Translations under genes and position numbers: made by a program | From: Mycobacteriales bacterium | GTDB taxonomy: Bacteria; Actinomycetota; Actinomycetes; Mycobacteriales; SCTD01 | Length of the DNA: 64,000 nt | Assembly (NCBI GenBank): GCA_030447385.1 | Contig: JAUJOY010000007.1 | Coordinates: 74,300-138,299 of the forward strand | Direction: 5' to 3' | Notes under the pieces: generated by a model | The model's database searches: none | What the model was told of the DNA's origin: nothing | The model's input: the letters and a program-made list of their open reading frames with translations, nothing else | In this document: piece by piece, positions 10,062-19,766 of the stretch | How positions within the stretch are numbered: the stretch's first letter is position 1 | Layout: every line of letters starts with the position of its first letter

Positions 10062-11183
10062 TCAGGACCGGCGGCGGCGGACGACGACGAGCGCCCCGAG
10101 GACCCCGAGGGCAGCCAGTGCGAGCGGGAGGAGCCCGGACAGCGCCGGCTCGTCCGCGGGTGCGCCTCCGGCGGCTGCGCTCGGAGCAGCCGGAGTCCCC
10201 GCCGGCACCCAGCTGACCGTGCCGCGAAGCGTGATCCGGTCAGCGCCGAGCTGCACCGGGACGGCCCAACGGTCCACCACCGTGGCGTCGGCGGCGCGCA
10301 GCACCGGCTCCGGCGGGAGGTCGGCGGGGTAGCGCAGCCGGGCATCGAGCCAGGTGTAGCTGCTCCCGGCCGGGTCGACGACGCGGAAGGCCGGCTCGGG
10401 CAGCGGTAGCCCGGCGGGCATCCCCCGCGCCTGCCGGTCCTCGACATGGGTGCGGCTGTGCTCGTTGACCTCGAGCCCCAGCGGGCCGAAGCGCAGGAAG
10501 GGCTCACCGTCGCGGCCGAGCACCGTCAGCGGCAGCCGCTCGGGGTTGGACAGGAAGACCCCCGGCAGCCTGCCCGGCAGCGCCTGGACCACGAGGCCGT
10601 CGGGGGCCGGGTCGGCGCTGACCTGGAAGGCCCCGAGCAGCGGGGAGAACAGCACCGACCCGCGCGCGAGCGAGGTGCTGTCGCCGTAGCGCACCGGCAC
10701 CGCGAACTCCCCGAGCCGCGCTGCCCGCTCCGGGTCCGCGGGGGCCGAGATCGTCTGCGGGTGCAGCCGGTGGTCGTACCAGCCCCAGGAGGTGCCGGTG
10801 CTGATCTGCACCCAGCGGGGCGGCCCGCCTGCGCCCACCGCAGGCGGGGCCGCGCCGGTGGGGTTGCTGGTGGTGAAGAACTCCCGGGCCTCGAGGTCGG
10901 CGAACACCCCCGCGCTGCTGATCCGCAGGAACGCACGCTCAGCTCCGAGCACCTCGAGCACCGTGGGGGTGGGGTTGCTCGCCACCAGCTGGGTGGCGAT
11001 GCCCGCCTGCACCTGCAGGACCACCTCCGCCGGCAGAGCTGGGGTCACGTCGGCGAGGACGGTGCTGATGCGCGGATCGGCGGCATGGCCGTACGCGGGG
11101 GTCGGCGCGGTCAGGGCGAGCAGGGGCGCGCACACCAGAGCGGGGACGAGCGCGCGGCGCAGCCGGACCAGGTGCGTCGTCAC
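10062..11183 (-). CDS. secreted protein with C-terminal membrane anchor, function unknown
   Basis: I do not recognise a characterised family. The GTG at 11183 gives 373 residues with a clear signal peptide: RLRRALVP, a hydrophobic core, and likely cleavage after TPAYG. The mature chain would then begin with His (HAADP). The middle carries a WGWYDHRLHP segment and beta-rich sequence. The end has a transmembrane helix (about 345-366) and RRRRS, so the protein is probably anchored with its bulk outside. Frames upstream of 11183 would run through the promoter of the divergent PucR gene, so the shorter start is preferred. It precedes the copper radical oxidase on the same strand by about 155 bases. 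A copper-related role is only a guess from that neighbour and the N-terminal His. Confidence 0.7.
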   Translation of the reverse strand: MTTHLVRLRRALVPALVCAPLLALTAPTPAYGHAADPRISTVLADVTPALPAEVVLQVQAGIATQLVASNPTPTVLEVLGAERAFLRISSAGVFADLEAREFFTTSNPTGAAPPAVGAGGPPRWVQISTGTSWGWYDHRLHPQTISAPADPERAARLGEFAVPVRYGDSTSLARGSVLFSPLLGAFQVSADPAPDGLVVQALPGRLPGVFLSNPERLPLTVLGRDGEPFLRFGPLGLEVNEHSRTHVEDRQARGMPAGLPLPEPAFRVVDPAGSSYTWLDARLRYPADLPPEPVLRAADATVVDRWAVPVQLGADRITLRGTVSWVPAGTPAAPSAAAGGAPADEPALSGLLPLALAALGVLGALVVVRRRRS

Positions 11184-11230
11184 GGGGCTCAGTCTGCGGC
11201 AGGAGGTCGGGGTGCGCCGGGCGGCTCGGC

Positions 11231-11259
11231 ATGACGACAAGGAGCCCCGGTCGTACCCT
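11231..11259 (+). promoter_or_regulatory. promoter of the PucR-type regulator gene
   Basis: ATGACG (11231-11236), 17 bases, then TACCCT (11254-11259), then 6 bases to the GTG start at 11266. This spacing predicts a leaderless mRNA. The -35 box matches TTGACA at four of six positions. Confidence 0.45.
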
Positions 11260-11265
11260 CGAACG

Positions 11266-12486
11266 GTGAGCGCCCCAGCGCACGTCGTCCTGCGCCCGGC
11301 GCCGCCGAGTGTCGCCGGGCTCAGCGCCGCGGTGCTGTGCGGCCTCGACGACCTCACCGACCGCCTGGTCGAGACGATCCTGCGGGAGGACCCCTCGTAC
11401 TCCGGTCCGGGCCGGACCCCGCGCGAGGACCTGCACCGCTCCTGCCACGACAACCTGCTGCGGATCCTGCAGTGGCTGAGCGGCACGACCGATCCGGCTA
11501 CGGACCCGTTCGACGCGCCCCGCGCCACGGGGCAGCGGCGGGCGGAGCAGGGGATGCCGCTCGAGTCGGTCCTGCACGCCTACCGCCTCGGATACCGCAT
11601 CATCTGGGAGGGGCTCGTGCAGGAGGCCCGTCAGCGCGGGCCGGAGGGCGTCGAGGGGCTGGTCGAGGCGGCCATCGAGGTGTGGATCCTCGTGGACGAG
11701 TTCTCCATGGCCGTGGCGGACTCCTATCGCGAGACGGAGACCGAGTTCGCCCGCCGGGACGACCGGCGGCGCGACGCCCTGGTCGACGCGCTGCTGGAGG
11801 GACGAGGTGCCGAGCGGGCGGTGGCCGCCGACGCGGCGGCCGCCCTGGACCTGCCGGAGCACGGGCGCTACGCCGTCGTCGTGCTGAGCGGCCCCGACAC
11901 CAGCCGGACGGCCGGGGACGCGATGGCCTCGCGCGGCCTGCGGGTCGCCTGGCGCAGTCGTACCGACCGCGAGATCGGCCTGGTGTCCCTCGGTCGGTTC
12001 CAGCCGTGCGAGGTCGTCGGCCTGCTCCTCGCGCGGGGCGGGCTTCGAGCCGGCGTCTCCCCCGCCGTCGACGGCCTGTCGGAGGTCGACGTCGCGCACC
12101 GCCTGGCGGAGACGGCGCTGCGAGCGCTTCCGGCCGGCGAGTCCCTGGTCGCCGAGCTCGACGAGCGGCTCCCGGGAGCACTGCTGGTGACGGCCCCCGA
12201 CCTCGCGGATCGACTGGTCCGCCGCGCCCTGGGCGCCCTGCTCGACCTCGAGAGCAGCGAGTGCTCGCTGCTGCTGCAGACGCTGCGGACGTGGCTGGAG
12301 ACCGGCGGCTCGGCCGGCCAGACCGCGGCGCGCCTGTACTGCCACCGCAACACGGTGCTCAACCGGCTCCGCCGGCTCGAGGCGCTCACCGACCGGTCCC
12401 TCGACCGGGTCGACCACCTCGTCGAGTGGTCGCTGGCGCTGCTGGCCCTCGACGTGCTCCCTGCCGAGCAGGCTGCGCAGGCATGA
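11266..12486 (+). CDS. PucR-family transcriptional regulator (CdaR-like HTH)
   Basis: This 406-residue regulator has an N-terminal helical sensor region (about 10-160), a GGDEF-like CdaR middle part, and a C-terminal PucR helix-turn-helix (about 335-395) with the family signature TAARLYCHRNTVLNRLRRLE. Such proteins control purine, sugar-acid or other catabolic genes, usually next to their own locus. The GTG at 11266 is favoured because a -35/-10 pair leads right to it; upstream in-frame codons would overlap the divergent secreted-protein gene. Its stop overlaps the start of the sugar dehydrogenase (ATGA), so that gene is its first candidate partner. The inducer is unknown. Confidence 0.85.
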   Translation: MSAPAHVVLRPAPPSVAGLSAAVLCGLDDLTDRLVETILREDPSYSGPGRTPREDLHRSCHDNLLRILQWLSGTTDPATDPFDAPRATGQRRAEQGMPLESVLHAYRLGYRIIWEGLVQEARQRGPEGVEGLVEAAIEVWILVDEFSMAVADSYRETETEFARRDDRRRDALVDALLEGRGAERAVAADAAAALDLPEHGRYAVVVLSGPDTSRTAGDAMASRGLRVAWRSRTDREIGLVSLGRFQPCEVVGLLLARGGLRAGVSPAVDGLSEVDVAHRLAETALRALPAGESLVAELDERLPGALLVTAPDLADRLVRRALGALLDLESSECSLLLQTLRTWLETGGSAGQTAARLYCHRNTVLNRLRRLEALTDRSLDRVDHLVEWSLALLALDVLPAEQAAQA

Positions 12487-13655
12487 GCCCCCGCAGTTCC
12501 CGGGTCGCCGGGATGGCGCTGGTCGCCGTGCTCGCCGGCTGCGGTGGCGAGACACCTCAAGCTGCTCCGCCGTCGACTGCTCCCTCGCCGGCCGCGCCGT
12601 CGACCGCTGCCCCGTCGCTCGCGGCGCCCTCGGCAGCGGCGGCCCCGCCAGGACCTCCCGCGCCAGCATCGGCTCCGGCAGCGGACCGTCCCCTGGACAC
12701 CGGCAACCCGCAGGTGATCACGACCGGCCTCGAGGCGCCGTGGGGCCTCGCGTTCCTGCCCGGCGGCGACGCCCTCGTCAGCGAGCGGGACACCGCGCGG
12801 ATCCTGCGGGTCCCGGCCGCCGGCGGGAAGCCGTCGGTCGTGACCACCGTCCCTGGGGTCCTGCCGCGCGGCGAGGGCGGCCTGCTCGGCCTGGCCGTCA
12901 GCCCGACCTTCGCCACCGACTCCTTTGTCTTCGCCTACTTCACCGCCCGCGACGACAACCGCATCGTCCGCTTCCGCCTGGACCGGCCGCAGGAGATCAC
13001 CCCTCTCGTCACCGGCATCCCCAAGGCCGCGATCCACAACGGCGGCCGGCTGGCCTTCGGTCCTGACGGGATGCTCTACGCCGGTACGGGCGACGCCGGG
13101 AACAGGGACCTGGCGCAGGACCCGCGCTCGCTCGGCGGCAAGGTGCTGCGGATGACGTCCGACGGCAAGCCGCCCGGGGGCGGGGGCACGCTGGTCTTCT
13201 CGCGCGGCCACCGCAACGTGCAGGGGATCGCCTTCGACGCGGCCGGCCGGGTCTACTCCGTGGAGTTCGGGCAGAACCGCTTCGACGAGGTCAACCAGAT
13301 CTCGGCGGGCAGCAACGGCGGGTGGCCGGAGGTGGAGGGCCCCGGTGATGGCGGTGGACGCTTCCTCGCGCCGATCACGACCTGGGAGACCTCCGAGTCC
13401 TCGCCGAGCGGCGCGGTGTTCCTCGACGGCAGCCTGTGGGTGGCGGCCCTTCGGGGTGAGCGGTTGTGGCGCGTACCGCTGGACGGCAAGGGCGGGGCCG
13501 GGCCACCGGAGTCGCTCTACCAGGGCAGGTTCGGGCGGCTCCGGGCCGCCGAGCGCGCCCCCGACGGCTCGCTGTGGGTGCTCACCAGCAACCGCGACGG
13601 CCGCGGCGACCCGGTCGACGCGGACGACCGCATCCTGCGGCTCGCGCCCCGCTAG
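12483..13655 (+). CDS. lipoprotein glucose/sorbosone (PQQ-type) dehydrogenase
   Basis: This 390-residue lipoprotein has lipobox LAGC near residue 20, then a low-complexity Pro/Ala/Ser linker (about 25-70), then a six-bladed propeller of the glucose/sorbosone dehydrogenase family. Family landmarks are the segments APWGLAFLPGG, GEGGLLGLAVSP, HNGGRLAFGPDG, GTGDAGN, SRGHRNVQGIAF and EFGQNRFDEVN. These enzymes oxidise sugars with PQQ outside the membrane. PQQ binding is assumed from the family, and no PQQ synthesis genes are present here. Translation is coupled to the PucR-type gene by an ATGA overlap. Confidence 0.88.
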   Translation: MSPRSSRVAGMALVAVLAGCGGETPQAAPPSTAPSPAAPSTAAPSLAAPSAAAAPPGPPAPASAPAADRPLDTGNPQVITTGLEAPWGLAFLPGGDALVSERDTARILRVPAAGGKPSVVTTVPGVLPRGEGGLLGLAVSPTFATDSFVFAYFTARDDNRIVRFRLDRPQEITPLVTGIPKAAIHNGGRLAFGPDGMLYAGTGDAGNRDLAQDPRSLGGKVLRMTSDGKPPGGGGTLVFSRGHRNVQGIAFDAAGRVYSVEFGQNRFDEVNQISAGSNGGWPEVEGPGDGGGRFLAPITTWETSESSPSGAVFLDGSLWVAALRGERLWRVPLDGKGGAGPPESLYQGRFGRLRAAERAPDGSLWVLTSNRDGRGDPVDADDRILRLAPR

Positions 13656-13690
13656 CAGCCGGCAGGGCCCGTGTCGTGGACGATGGTGCC

Positions 13691-15010
13691 GTGAGACGAC
13701 GCCGGCAGCCCACGGGCACCCTCCAGCCGGAGACGGCGCTGCCGGAGGCGAGGCACGCGAAGCCCCCGGTCGGACCGGCGAGCTCCGGCGCGGCGCTGTC
13801 CGATCCGATCCTCCTCGAGGCCCAGCTCGATCCGGAGCGCCTGGTCCCGAGCAGCGTCGTCAGCCGCCAGGCGGCCGAGCTGCGCGCCCTGGTGACGGCG
13901 CACGAAGCGGCGCGCGCACCGGCCCGCAATCCGGTTCGCTGGTTCTTCCGGCTCCTGCGCGAGGTCATCAACAAGGCCGACCGGGACAGGCTGCTGGGCC
14001 TGGCCGCGGAGGCCGCGTTCTTCGCCGTGCTGACCCTGTTCCCCGCGCTGCTCGTCGTCGCGACCGTCCTCGGGCAGCTCGGCGCCATCGTCGGGGAGGA
14101 CAACGCGCAGCGGGTCGAGCAGGCCGTTCTCGACTTCCTCGACCAGCTGCTGACCGAGAACGCCGGCGGCGCGATCGAGACGGTCCGGGAGCTGTTCAAC
14201 ACCGGGGCCAACGCGCTGACCTTCGCCTCGGCGCTGGCGCTGATCTCGCTGTCGACCGCCTTCGCGACCCTGATCAACACCGTGAACATCGCCTACGACG
14301 TGCCCGAGACACGTGGCTGGTGGCGCCGCCGGTGGCTCGGCCTGCTGCTCGGCTTCGGCAGCGTGCTCACCGGCGCCGTCGCCATCACGCTGCTGGTGGT
14401 CGGGCCGCTGTTCGGTCCGGCCGAGGAGGTCGTGGCCCGGATAGGGCTGGGCACGGAGTACGACTTCCTGTGGTCCTACCTGCGCTGGCCCGTCGCGTTC
14501 GGTGGCCTGGTCCTGTGGGCGACGACGATGGACCACCTGATGCCGGACCGCCGGACGCGCTGGCGCTACGACCTGCCAGGCGGGCTGCTCACCGCGCTGC
14601 TGTGGCTGGCGGCGTCCTGGGGCCTGAACCTCTACCTCGACCTGGTGGTCACGGCGTCCCCGCTGTTCGGTGCGCTCGGTGGTGGTCTGATCCTCATGAC
14701 CTGGTTCTACCTGCTGTGCGTCGCCCTGCTCGCGGGCGCAGAGCTCAACGCGATCCTGCTCGCCCGGCGGCGGCACCGGCACTCGCGCGCCCGGGCGCGC
14801 GCCGCGAGTGGCGCACCTGCCGGCCGAAGGACCGGCCGGCGCCGGCGCCCGGAGCAGCCGGTGCTGGCCGAGCTCCCCCAGAACGAGCCGGTGCCGGCCA
14901 GCCCGCCGCCGGACGGCCCGCCGCCGGACGGCAAGCAGCCGGAGGAGCAGCCCGAGGAGCAGCCCGAGCCGGCGCCGCTGCCGGCACTTTCCCGCCGCCG
15001 GCCCGCCTAA
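13691..15010 (+). CDS. YihY/BrkB-family inner membrane protein
   Basis: This polytopic membrane protein of the YihY/BrkB (formerly 'ribonuclease BN') family has about six hydrophobic helices between residues 95 and 360. Family segments include LAAEAAFFAVLTLFPALL, DVPETRGWWRRRWLGLLLG and GGGLILMTWFYLLCVALLAG followed by AELNA. The function of the family is not settled. The N-terminal 70 and C-terminal 75 residues are charged and disordered, the latter with PPPDG and EEQPEEQPE repeats. The GTG at 13691 is a weak choice without a clear ribosome site; GTG at 13676 is the alternative. The gene converges on gatB. Confidence 0.82.
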   Translation: MRRRRQPTGTLQPETALPEARHAKPPVGPASSGAALSDPILLEAQLDPERLVPSSVVSRQAAELRALVTAHEAARAPARNPVRWFFRLLREVINKADRDRLLGLAAEAAFFAVLTLFPALLVVATVLGQLGAIVGEDNAQRVEQAVLDFLDQLLTENAGGAIETVRELFNTGANALTFASALALISLSTAFATLINTVNIAYDVPETRGWWRRRWLGLLLGFGSVLTGAVAITLLVVGPLFGPAEEVVARIGLGTEYDFLWSYLRWPVAFGGLVLWATTMDHLMPDRRTRWRYDLPGGLLTALLWLAASWGLNLYLDLVVTASPLFGALGGGLILMTWFYLLCVALLAGAELNAILLARRRHRHSRARARAASGAPAGRRTGRRRRPEQPVLAELPQNEPVPASPPPDGPPPDGKQPEEQPEEQPEPAPLPALSRRRPA

Positions 15011-15129
15011 TCGGCGTCGGCGGCGTTCCCGGTGCCATCAGCGCCGGGTCCTCGCGGCCGGGCCGCACCGAGAGCGGCGAGCGGTCGAGGGAGGCGGCTC
15101 GGCGGGCGAGCACGCGGGCGCCGCCGCAC

Positions 15130-16644
15130 CTACTCCGAGACGCCGAGCCGCTCGAGCAGCAGGCGGCGCACAACGGTGGCGTCGGCCTGGCCGCGGGTGG
15201 CCTTCATCACCGCACCGACCAGCGCGCCGACGGCCGCGACCTTCCCGGACCGGACCTTGTCGGCAGCGTCCGGCGAAGCCGCGAGAGCCTCGTCGACAGC
15301 CGCGGCGAGCACCCCCTCGTCGGAGACCACCGCCAGCCCCCGCGCGCGGATGACCTGGTCGGGGCCTCCCTCACCAGCGAGCACCCCCTCGACCACCTGC
15401 CGGGCGAGCCCGGGGGTCAGCGAGCCCTCGGCCACGATCGCCACGACCCGCGCGACCTGATCCGGGGTGATCGGCAGGTCAGCCGGCTCGACCCCACCCG
15501 CGTTGGCCGCCTGGGCGAGCGGACCGAGCCACCAGTTGCGCGCCTCCGCCGCCGGGGCGCCCGCGGCGACGGTTGCCAGGACCAGGTCGAGCGCGCCGGC
15601 GTTGACCATCGCCGCGGAGTCCAACTCGGACAGGCCCAGCGACCCGATCTGCCGGCGACGAAGCACCGAGGGGGCCTCGGGCAGGTCCGCTCGCAGCTCC
15701 GCCACCCACTCCGGGTCCGGTGCGACCGGGACGAGGTCGGGCTCGGGGAAGTAGCGGTAGTCCGTCGCCTCCTCCTTGGAACGCCCCGACGTCGACAGCC
15801 CGCTGTCCTCGTGGAAATGCCTCGTCTCTTGCACGATCCGCTGCCCGGCCCGTAACCGCGCGGCCTGTCGCTCCACCTCCGAGCGCACGGCCCGCTCCAC
15901 CGAGCGCAGGCTGTTGACGTTCTTGGTCTCCGAGCGGGTCCCCCAGGGGGCGCCCGGCGGGTTCAGCGACACGTTGACGTCGCAGCGCAGCGAGCCCTGC
16001 TCCATGCGCACGTCGGAGACACCGAGGCCACGCAGTACGTCGCGCAGCTCGGTGACGTAGGCCTTGGCCACCTCGGCCGGACGCGCACCGGTGCCGGCCA
16101 CGGGCTTGGTGACGATCTCGACGAGCGGGATGCCGGCCCGGTTGTAGTCGACGAGGCTGTGCGAGGCGCCGTGGATGCGGCCGGTGGCACCACCGACGTG
16201 CAGCGACTTGCCGGTGTCCTCCTCCAGGTGCACGCGCTCGATCGGGATCCGCACCGTCTCGGCTGTCCCTCCTTCAACGGGGACCTCCACGTCGAGGTAG
16301 CCGTCGGTGCACAGCGGCTCGTCGTACTGGCTGGTCTGGAAGTTCTTCGGCATGTCGGGGTAGAAGTAGTTCTTGCGCGCGAACCTGCACCACGACGCGA
16401 TGTCGCAGTGCAGCGCGAGCCCGATGCGGACGGTCGACTCGATGGCGCGCGCGTTCACCACGGGGAGCGCGCCGGGCAGGCCGAGGCACACCGGGCAGGT
16501 GTGGGTGTTGGGCTCCGCGCCGAAGCTGGCGTCGCAGCCGCAGAACATCTTGCTGGCGGTGCCGAGCTCGACGTGTGTCTCGAGCCCGATGACCGGCTCG
16601 AACTCGCGCAGGGCCTCGGCGTAGGGGACGGCGGGCTCGCTCAC
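15130..16644 (-). CDS. gatB: Asp-tRNA(Asn)/Glu-tRNA(Gln) amidotransferase subunit B
   Basis: GatB binds the mischarged tRNA and, with GatA and GatC, converts Glu-tRNA(Gln) to Gln-tRNA(Gln) (and Asp- to Asn-tRNA). The 504 residues show the family start [20 protein letters not shown] and a zinc-type cluster CGC...CPVC near residues 33-54. Further landmarks are [36 protein letters not shown] and a C-terminal YqeY-like tRNA-binding tail. The ATG at 16644 overlaps the stop of the SRPBCC gene (ATGA), so gatB is translated as the last cistron of a gatC-gatA-SRPBCC-gatB operon. Confidence 0.96.
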   Translation of the reverse strand: MSEPAVPYAEALREFEPVIGLETHVELGTASKMFCGCDASFGAEPNTHTCPVCLGLPGALPVVNARAIESTVRIGLALHCDIASWCRFARKNYFYPDMPKNFQTSQYDEPLCTDGYLDVEVPVEGGTAETVRIPIERVHLEEDTGKSLHVGGATGRIHGASHSLVDYNRAGIPLVEIVTKPVAGTGARPAEVAKAYVTELRDVLRGLGVSDVRMEQGSLRCDVNVSLNPPGAPWGTRSETKNVNSLRSVERAVRSEVERQAARLRAGQRIVQETRHFHEDSGLSTSGRSKEEATDYRYFPEPDLVPVAPDPEWVAELRADLPEAPSVLRRRQIGSLGLSELDSAAMVNAGALDLVLATVAAGAPAAEARNWWLGPLAQAANAGGVEPADLPITPDQVARVVAIVAEGSLTPGLARQVVEGVLAGEGGPDQVIRARGLAVVSDEGVLAAAVDEALAASPDAADKVRSGKVAAVGALVGAVMKATRGQADATVVRRLLLERLGVSE

Positions 16645-17099
16645 GACGTCACGATCCGCTCGATCCGGGACAGCGTCTGCTCCATGCTCCTGCGCACGAT
16701 CCCCCTCAGCGGCAGGATCAGCACGGGCAGGCGCTCCTGCGAGATGTCCCAGGTCTCCCGCACCCGGGTGCCGCCTTCGACCGGCTCCAGCTCGTAGCGC
16801 CAGATGCGGCCACCCAGGACCTTCCTCGCCACCCGGACAGCCGGCCGGGGCTGCCAGGCGATGAGGCGGTCGGTCTCGAACTCGACGACCTCGTTGACCA
16901 TCGTGTAGGAGCCACCGGCCCGCATGCCCATCCCGAACCTGGCCCCGAGCGAGAGGCGCACCGATCCGGACGGTGCATCCCGCACGGTGCCCGAGCCGTC
17001 GATCTCACGGTGCCGGCTGGGGTCGGCCAGCAGGTCGAAGATGGGACCAGGTGCTGAGGCTATGAGCCGCTCGACGCTGACCCCGGACACGAGCGACAC
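16641..17099 (-). CDS. SRPBCC (START-like) family protein inside the gat operon
   Basis: This 152-residue cytosolic protein has the polyketide-cyclase/SRPBCC pattern: an N-terminal strand [20 protein letters not shown], the [10 protein letters not shown] segment, the strands [13 protein letters not shown] and IAWQPRP, then [12 protein letters not shown] and a C-terminal helix. The fold binds hydrophobic ligands; no catalytic residues are evident and the ligand is unknown. The GTG at 17099 lies 3 bases after the gatA stop, and the stop overlaps the gatB start. It is thus translated in the middle of the amidotransferase operon. Confidence 0.8.
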   Translation of the reverse strand: MSLVSGVSVERLIASAPGPIFDLLADPSRHREIDGSGTVRDAPSGSVRLSLGARFGMGMRAGGSYTMVNEVVEFETDRLIAWQPRPAVRVARKVLGGRIWRYELEPVEGGTRVRETWDISQERLPVLILPLRGIVRRSMEQTLSRIERIVTS

Positions 17100-17102
17100 G
17101 GC

Positions 17103-18602
17103 TCAGGCCGCCAGCTCGGGGACGGACGCCAGCAGGTTGCCGCCCCACCTGTCGTGCAGGGCCGCCTCGAGGGCTCCCGCCACCTGGTAGAGCAGGTCGT
17201 CGCGCATCGTCGGCGCCATCACCTGCAGGCCGACGGGCAGCCCCTCCGACAGGCCCATCGGCAGCGACATAGCCGGGCCGCCGTAGAGGTTGGACGGGAT
17301 GGTCGCCAGGTCCTGGCGGTACATCGCCAGCGGGTCGTCCACCTTCGCGCCCAGCGGGAACGCCACCCCGGGCGAGGCCGGCGAGACCAGCACGTCCGCG
17401 ATCTCGAAGGCCGCGGCGAAGTCGCGGGTGATGAGGGTGCGCACCTTCTGCGCCTGGCCGTAGTAGGCGTCGTAGTAACCGCTGGACAGGGCGTAGGTGC
17501 CCAGGATGATGCGCCGCTTGACCTCCGCCCCGAAGCCGGCGGCGCGGGTCGCCGACATGACCTCCTCGAGGCTGCGTACGCCGTCGTCGTCCACCCGCAG
17601 GCCGTAGCGGACGCTGTCGAAGCGGGCCAGGTTGGACGACGCCTCCGAGGGGGCGATGAGGTAGTAGGCGGGCAGGGCGTACGCGAAGTGCGGGCAGCTC
17701 ACCTCGACCACCTTCGCGCCGAGGTCGCTCAGCAGCGCCACCGCCTCCTCGAAGCGCTGCTGCACGCCGGGCTCGTAGCCCTCGCCGGACAGCTCGCGGA
17801 CGACCCCGACGCGCAGCCCGGCGACGTCGCCGCTGCGGGCCGCCGCGACCACGGGCGGGACCGGCGCGTCGATGGACGTGGAGTCGGCGGGGTCGTGCCC
17901 GGCCATGGCCTCGTGCAGCAGCGCCGCGTCGAGGACGGTGCGTGCGCAGGGACCCGCCTGGTCGAGCGAGCTGGAGAAGGCGATCAGCCCGAAGCGGGAG
18001 ACCCCGCCGTACGTCGGCTTGACCCCGACGGTGCCCGTGACCGACGCCGGCTGGCGGATCGAGCCACCGGTGTCGGTGCCGACGGCGAGGGGGGCTTCGT
18101 ACGCCGCCACCGCCGCGGCCGAGCCTCCTCCGCTGCCGCCCGGGATGCGGCCGAGGTCCCACGGGTTGAACGTCGGGCCGTAGGCGCTGTGCTCGGTGGA
18201 GGAGCCCATCGCGAACTCGTCCATGTTGGTCTTGCCCAGCAGGACCAGGCCGGCGCCCTTCAGCCGGGTGAGGATCGTCGCGTCGTAGGGCGGGACCCAG
18301 CCCTCGAGGATCCGCGACCCGGCGGTGGTCGGGATGCCCTGGGTGACGATCACGTCCTTCATGGCGAGCGGTACGCCGGCCAGTGGCCCGAGGGCGGTCC
18401 CCGCCGCGCGGGCGGCGTCGACCCGGGCTGCCGCGGCGAGGGCGCCGTCGGCATCCACGTGCAGGAAGGCGTGCACCGCGCCGTCCACCGAGGAGATCCG
18501 CTCGAGGTGGGCCTGCGCGACCTCCACCGCGCTGACCTCTCGGCTCGCGATGGCGGCGGCCGTCTCGGCAGCGGTGAACCGGGTGAGGTCGGCCGAGCTC
18601 AT
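17103..18602 (-). CDS. gatA: Asp-tRNA(Asn)/Glu-tRNA(Gln) amidotransferase subunit A
   Basis: GatA is the amidase-signature subunit that releases ammonia from glutamine for tRNA transamidation. At 499 residues it is of normal size. The Ser-cisSer-Lys triad is visible: Lys in [10 protein letters not shown] (about 79), cis-Ser in the [13 protein letters not shown] stretch, and the nucleophile Ser in [13 protein letters not shown]. The ATG at 18602 overlaps the gatC stop by ATGA. Confidence 0.97.
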   Translation of the reverse strand: MSSADLTRFTAAETAAAIASREVSAVEVAQAHLERISSVDGAVHAFLHVDADGALAAAARVDAARAAGTALGPLAGVPLAMKDVIVTQGIPTTAGSRILEGWVPPYDATILTRLKGAGLVLLGKTNMDEFAMGSSTEHSAYGPTFNPWDLGRIPGGSGGGSAAAVAAYEAPLAVGTDTGGSIRQPASVTGTVGVKPTYGGVSRFGLIAFSSSLDQAGPCARTVLDAALLHEAMAGHDPADSTSIDAPVPPVVAAARSGDVAGLRVGVVRELSGEGYEPGVQQRFEEAVALLSDLGAKVVEVSCPHFAYALPAYYLIAPSEASSNLARFDSVRYGLRVDDDGVRSLEEVMSATRAAGFGAEVKRRIILGTYALSSGYYDAYYGQAQKVRTLITRDFAAAFEIADVLVSPASPGVAFPLGAKVDDPLAMYRQDLATIPSNLYGGPAMSLPMGLSEGLPVGLQVMAPTMRDDLLYQVAGALEAALHDRWGGNLLASVPELAA

Positions 18603-18898
18603 TCGGCGTCCAGGATGCGCGGCACCCGGAAGCGCCCGTCCTCGGCGGCGGGAGCAGCGGCGAGCACCGTGTCGCGGTCCAGTGACGGGCGTACGACGTC
18701 CGGGCGCGTGACGTTCTCGAGGGGGACCGCGTGCGTCGTCGGGGGGACGTCGGCCGCCTCCGTCACCTGCGAGATCTGCGCGACCGCACCGAGGATCACG
18801 TCGAGCTGGGCGGCCAGAGCGTCGAGCTCGGCGTCCTCGAGGGCCAGCCGCGACAGCCGCGCCAGATGCGCGACCTCCTCGCGGGTGATCTCGGGCAT
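18599..18898 (-). CDS. gatC: Asp-tRNA(Asn)/Glu-tRNA(Gln) amidotransferase subunit C
   Basis: GatC (99 residues) is the small stabilising subunit of GatCAB. It shows the canonical N-terminus [18 protein letters not shown] and the C-terminal FRVPRIL motif. A GAGGAG ribosome site precedes the ATG. Upstream on the same strand a TAGACT box (18932-18937) could be the -10 of the operon promoter. This is the first gene of gatC-gatA-SRPBCC-gatB. Confidence 0.95.
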   Translation of the reverse strand: MPEITREEVAHLARLSRLALEDAELDALAAQLDVILGAVAQISQVTEAADVPPTTHAVPLENVTRPDVVRPSLDRDTVLAAAPAAEDGRFRVPRILDAE

Positions 18899-18931
18899 GC
18901 GGCTCCTCGGCGGGGAACGGGGACGCCGCAG

Positions 18932-18937
18932 AGTCTA
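18932..18937 (-). promoter_or_regulatory. candidate -10 box of the gatC operon
   Basis: TAGACT lies 34 bases before the gatC ATG on the minus strand. The matching -35 (GTGGAG, 17 bases upstream) is weak. It sits in the 181-base divergent spacer between gatC and the ACT-domain gene, where I see no other feature. Confidence 0.35.
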
Positions 18938-19079
18938 GGGTTCCGCGTTCCGCGCTCCACTTCTGCGCTGATCCATGGTCGGGTTGGCGCGGGGGCGACA
19001 CGGCGGCGCAACATGGTGGCAACGCCGCAGCGACAGACTGAGTCGTCCGCGGGGCCGGTCGCGACACGAGAGAGTGGAC

Positions 19080-19736
19080 ATGTCCTACCTGCTGCGCGTC
19101 GTGCTGCCTGACCGGCCAGGGATGCTGGGCGCGGTCGCGACCGCCCTCGGCCGTGCGGGCGCGGACATTCTCAGCCTCGACGTCGTCGAGCGCGGTCCGG
19201 ACGGCGCGGTGGACGACCTGCTCGTGACGCTGCCGCCCGGAGGCCTCGCCGACACGCTGATCACGACCGCGCAGTCGGTCCCCGGGGTGGTCGTCGAGTC
19301 GCTGCGGCCCTACTACGGGGGGTCGGACCTGCACCGCGACCTCGAGCTCGTGGAGCAGCTGGCCGCCCACCCGGTGGCCGGCCTGAAGCTCCTCGTCGAC
19401 GGCCTGCCCGGCGTCTTCCGCGCGGCCTGGGCGGTCCTGGTGGCTCCCGGTCCCACGGTGCTCGAGGCCAGTCCCGGAGCTCCGGACCTGGAGCGGTTGG
19501 CGATGCCGTGGCTACCGCTGCCGTCGGGGCGCCGGCTGGACCCGCGCGACTCCTGGGCGCCGGAGCACTGGCGGGCGCTCGGCATGGAGCTGCTGGCGGC
19601 GCCGGTGGGCCGACCCGACCGCGCCGTGCTGCTGGGGCGTACCGGTGGCCCGCGCTTTCGCGACTCGGAGCTGCTTCGCCTGGTCCACCTGGCCGGTATC
19701 GCCGCGACGGTCTCGGCAGCCGAGGCGCTGGCCTGA
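19080..19736 (+). CDS. ACT-domain protein
   Basis: This 218-residue protein begins with an ACT amino-acid-binding domain ([20 protein letters not shown], then [11 protein letters not shown], about residues 2-75). A region not assigned to a known enzyme follows, ending in [20 protein letters not shown]. It is likely a cytosolic regulator or amino-acid sensor. It is divergent from gatC; actinobacteria often keep such a gene there. The ATG at 19080 was chosen because it starts exactly at the ACT strand. Confidence 0.75.
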   Translation: MSYLLRVVLPDRPGMLGAVATALGRAGADILSLDVVERGPDGAVDDLLVTLPPGGLADTLITTAQSVPGVVVESLRPYYGGSDLHRDLELVEQLAAHPVAGLKLLVDGLPGVFRAAWAVLVAPGPTVLEASPGAPDLERLAMPWLPLPSGRRLDPRDSWAPEHWRALGMELLAAPVGRPDRAVLLGRTGGPRFRDSELLRLVHLAGIAATVSAAEALA

Positions 19737-19766
19737 GGTTCTCGCCCGCCGCCGGCGCCAGGCAGG

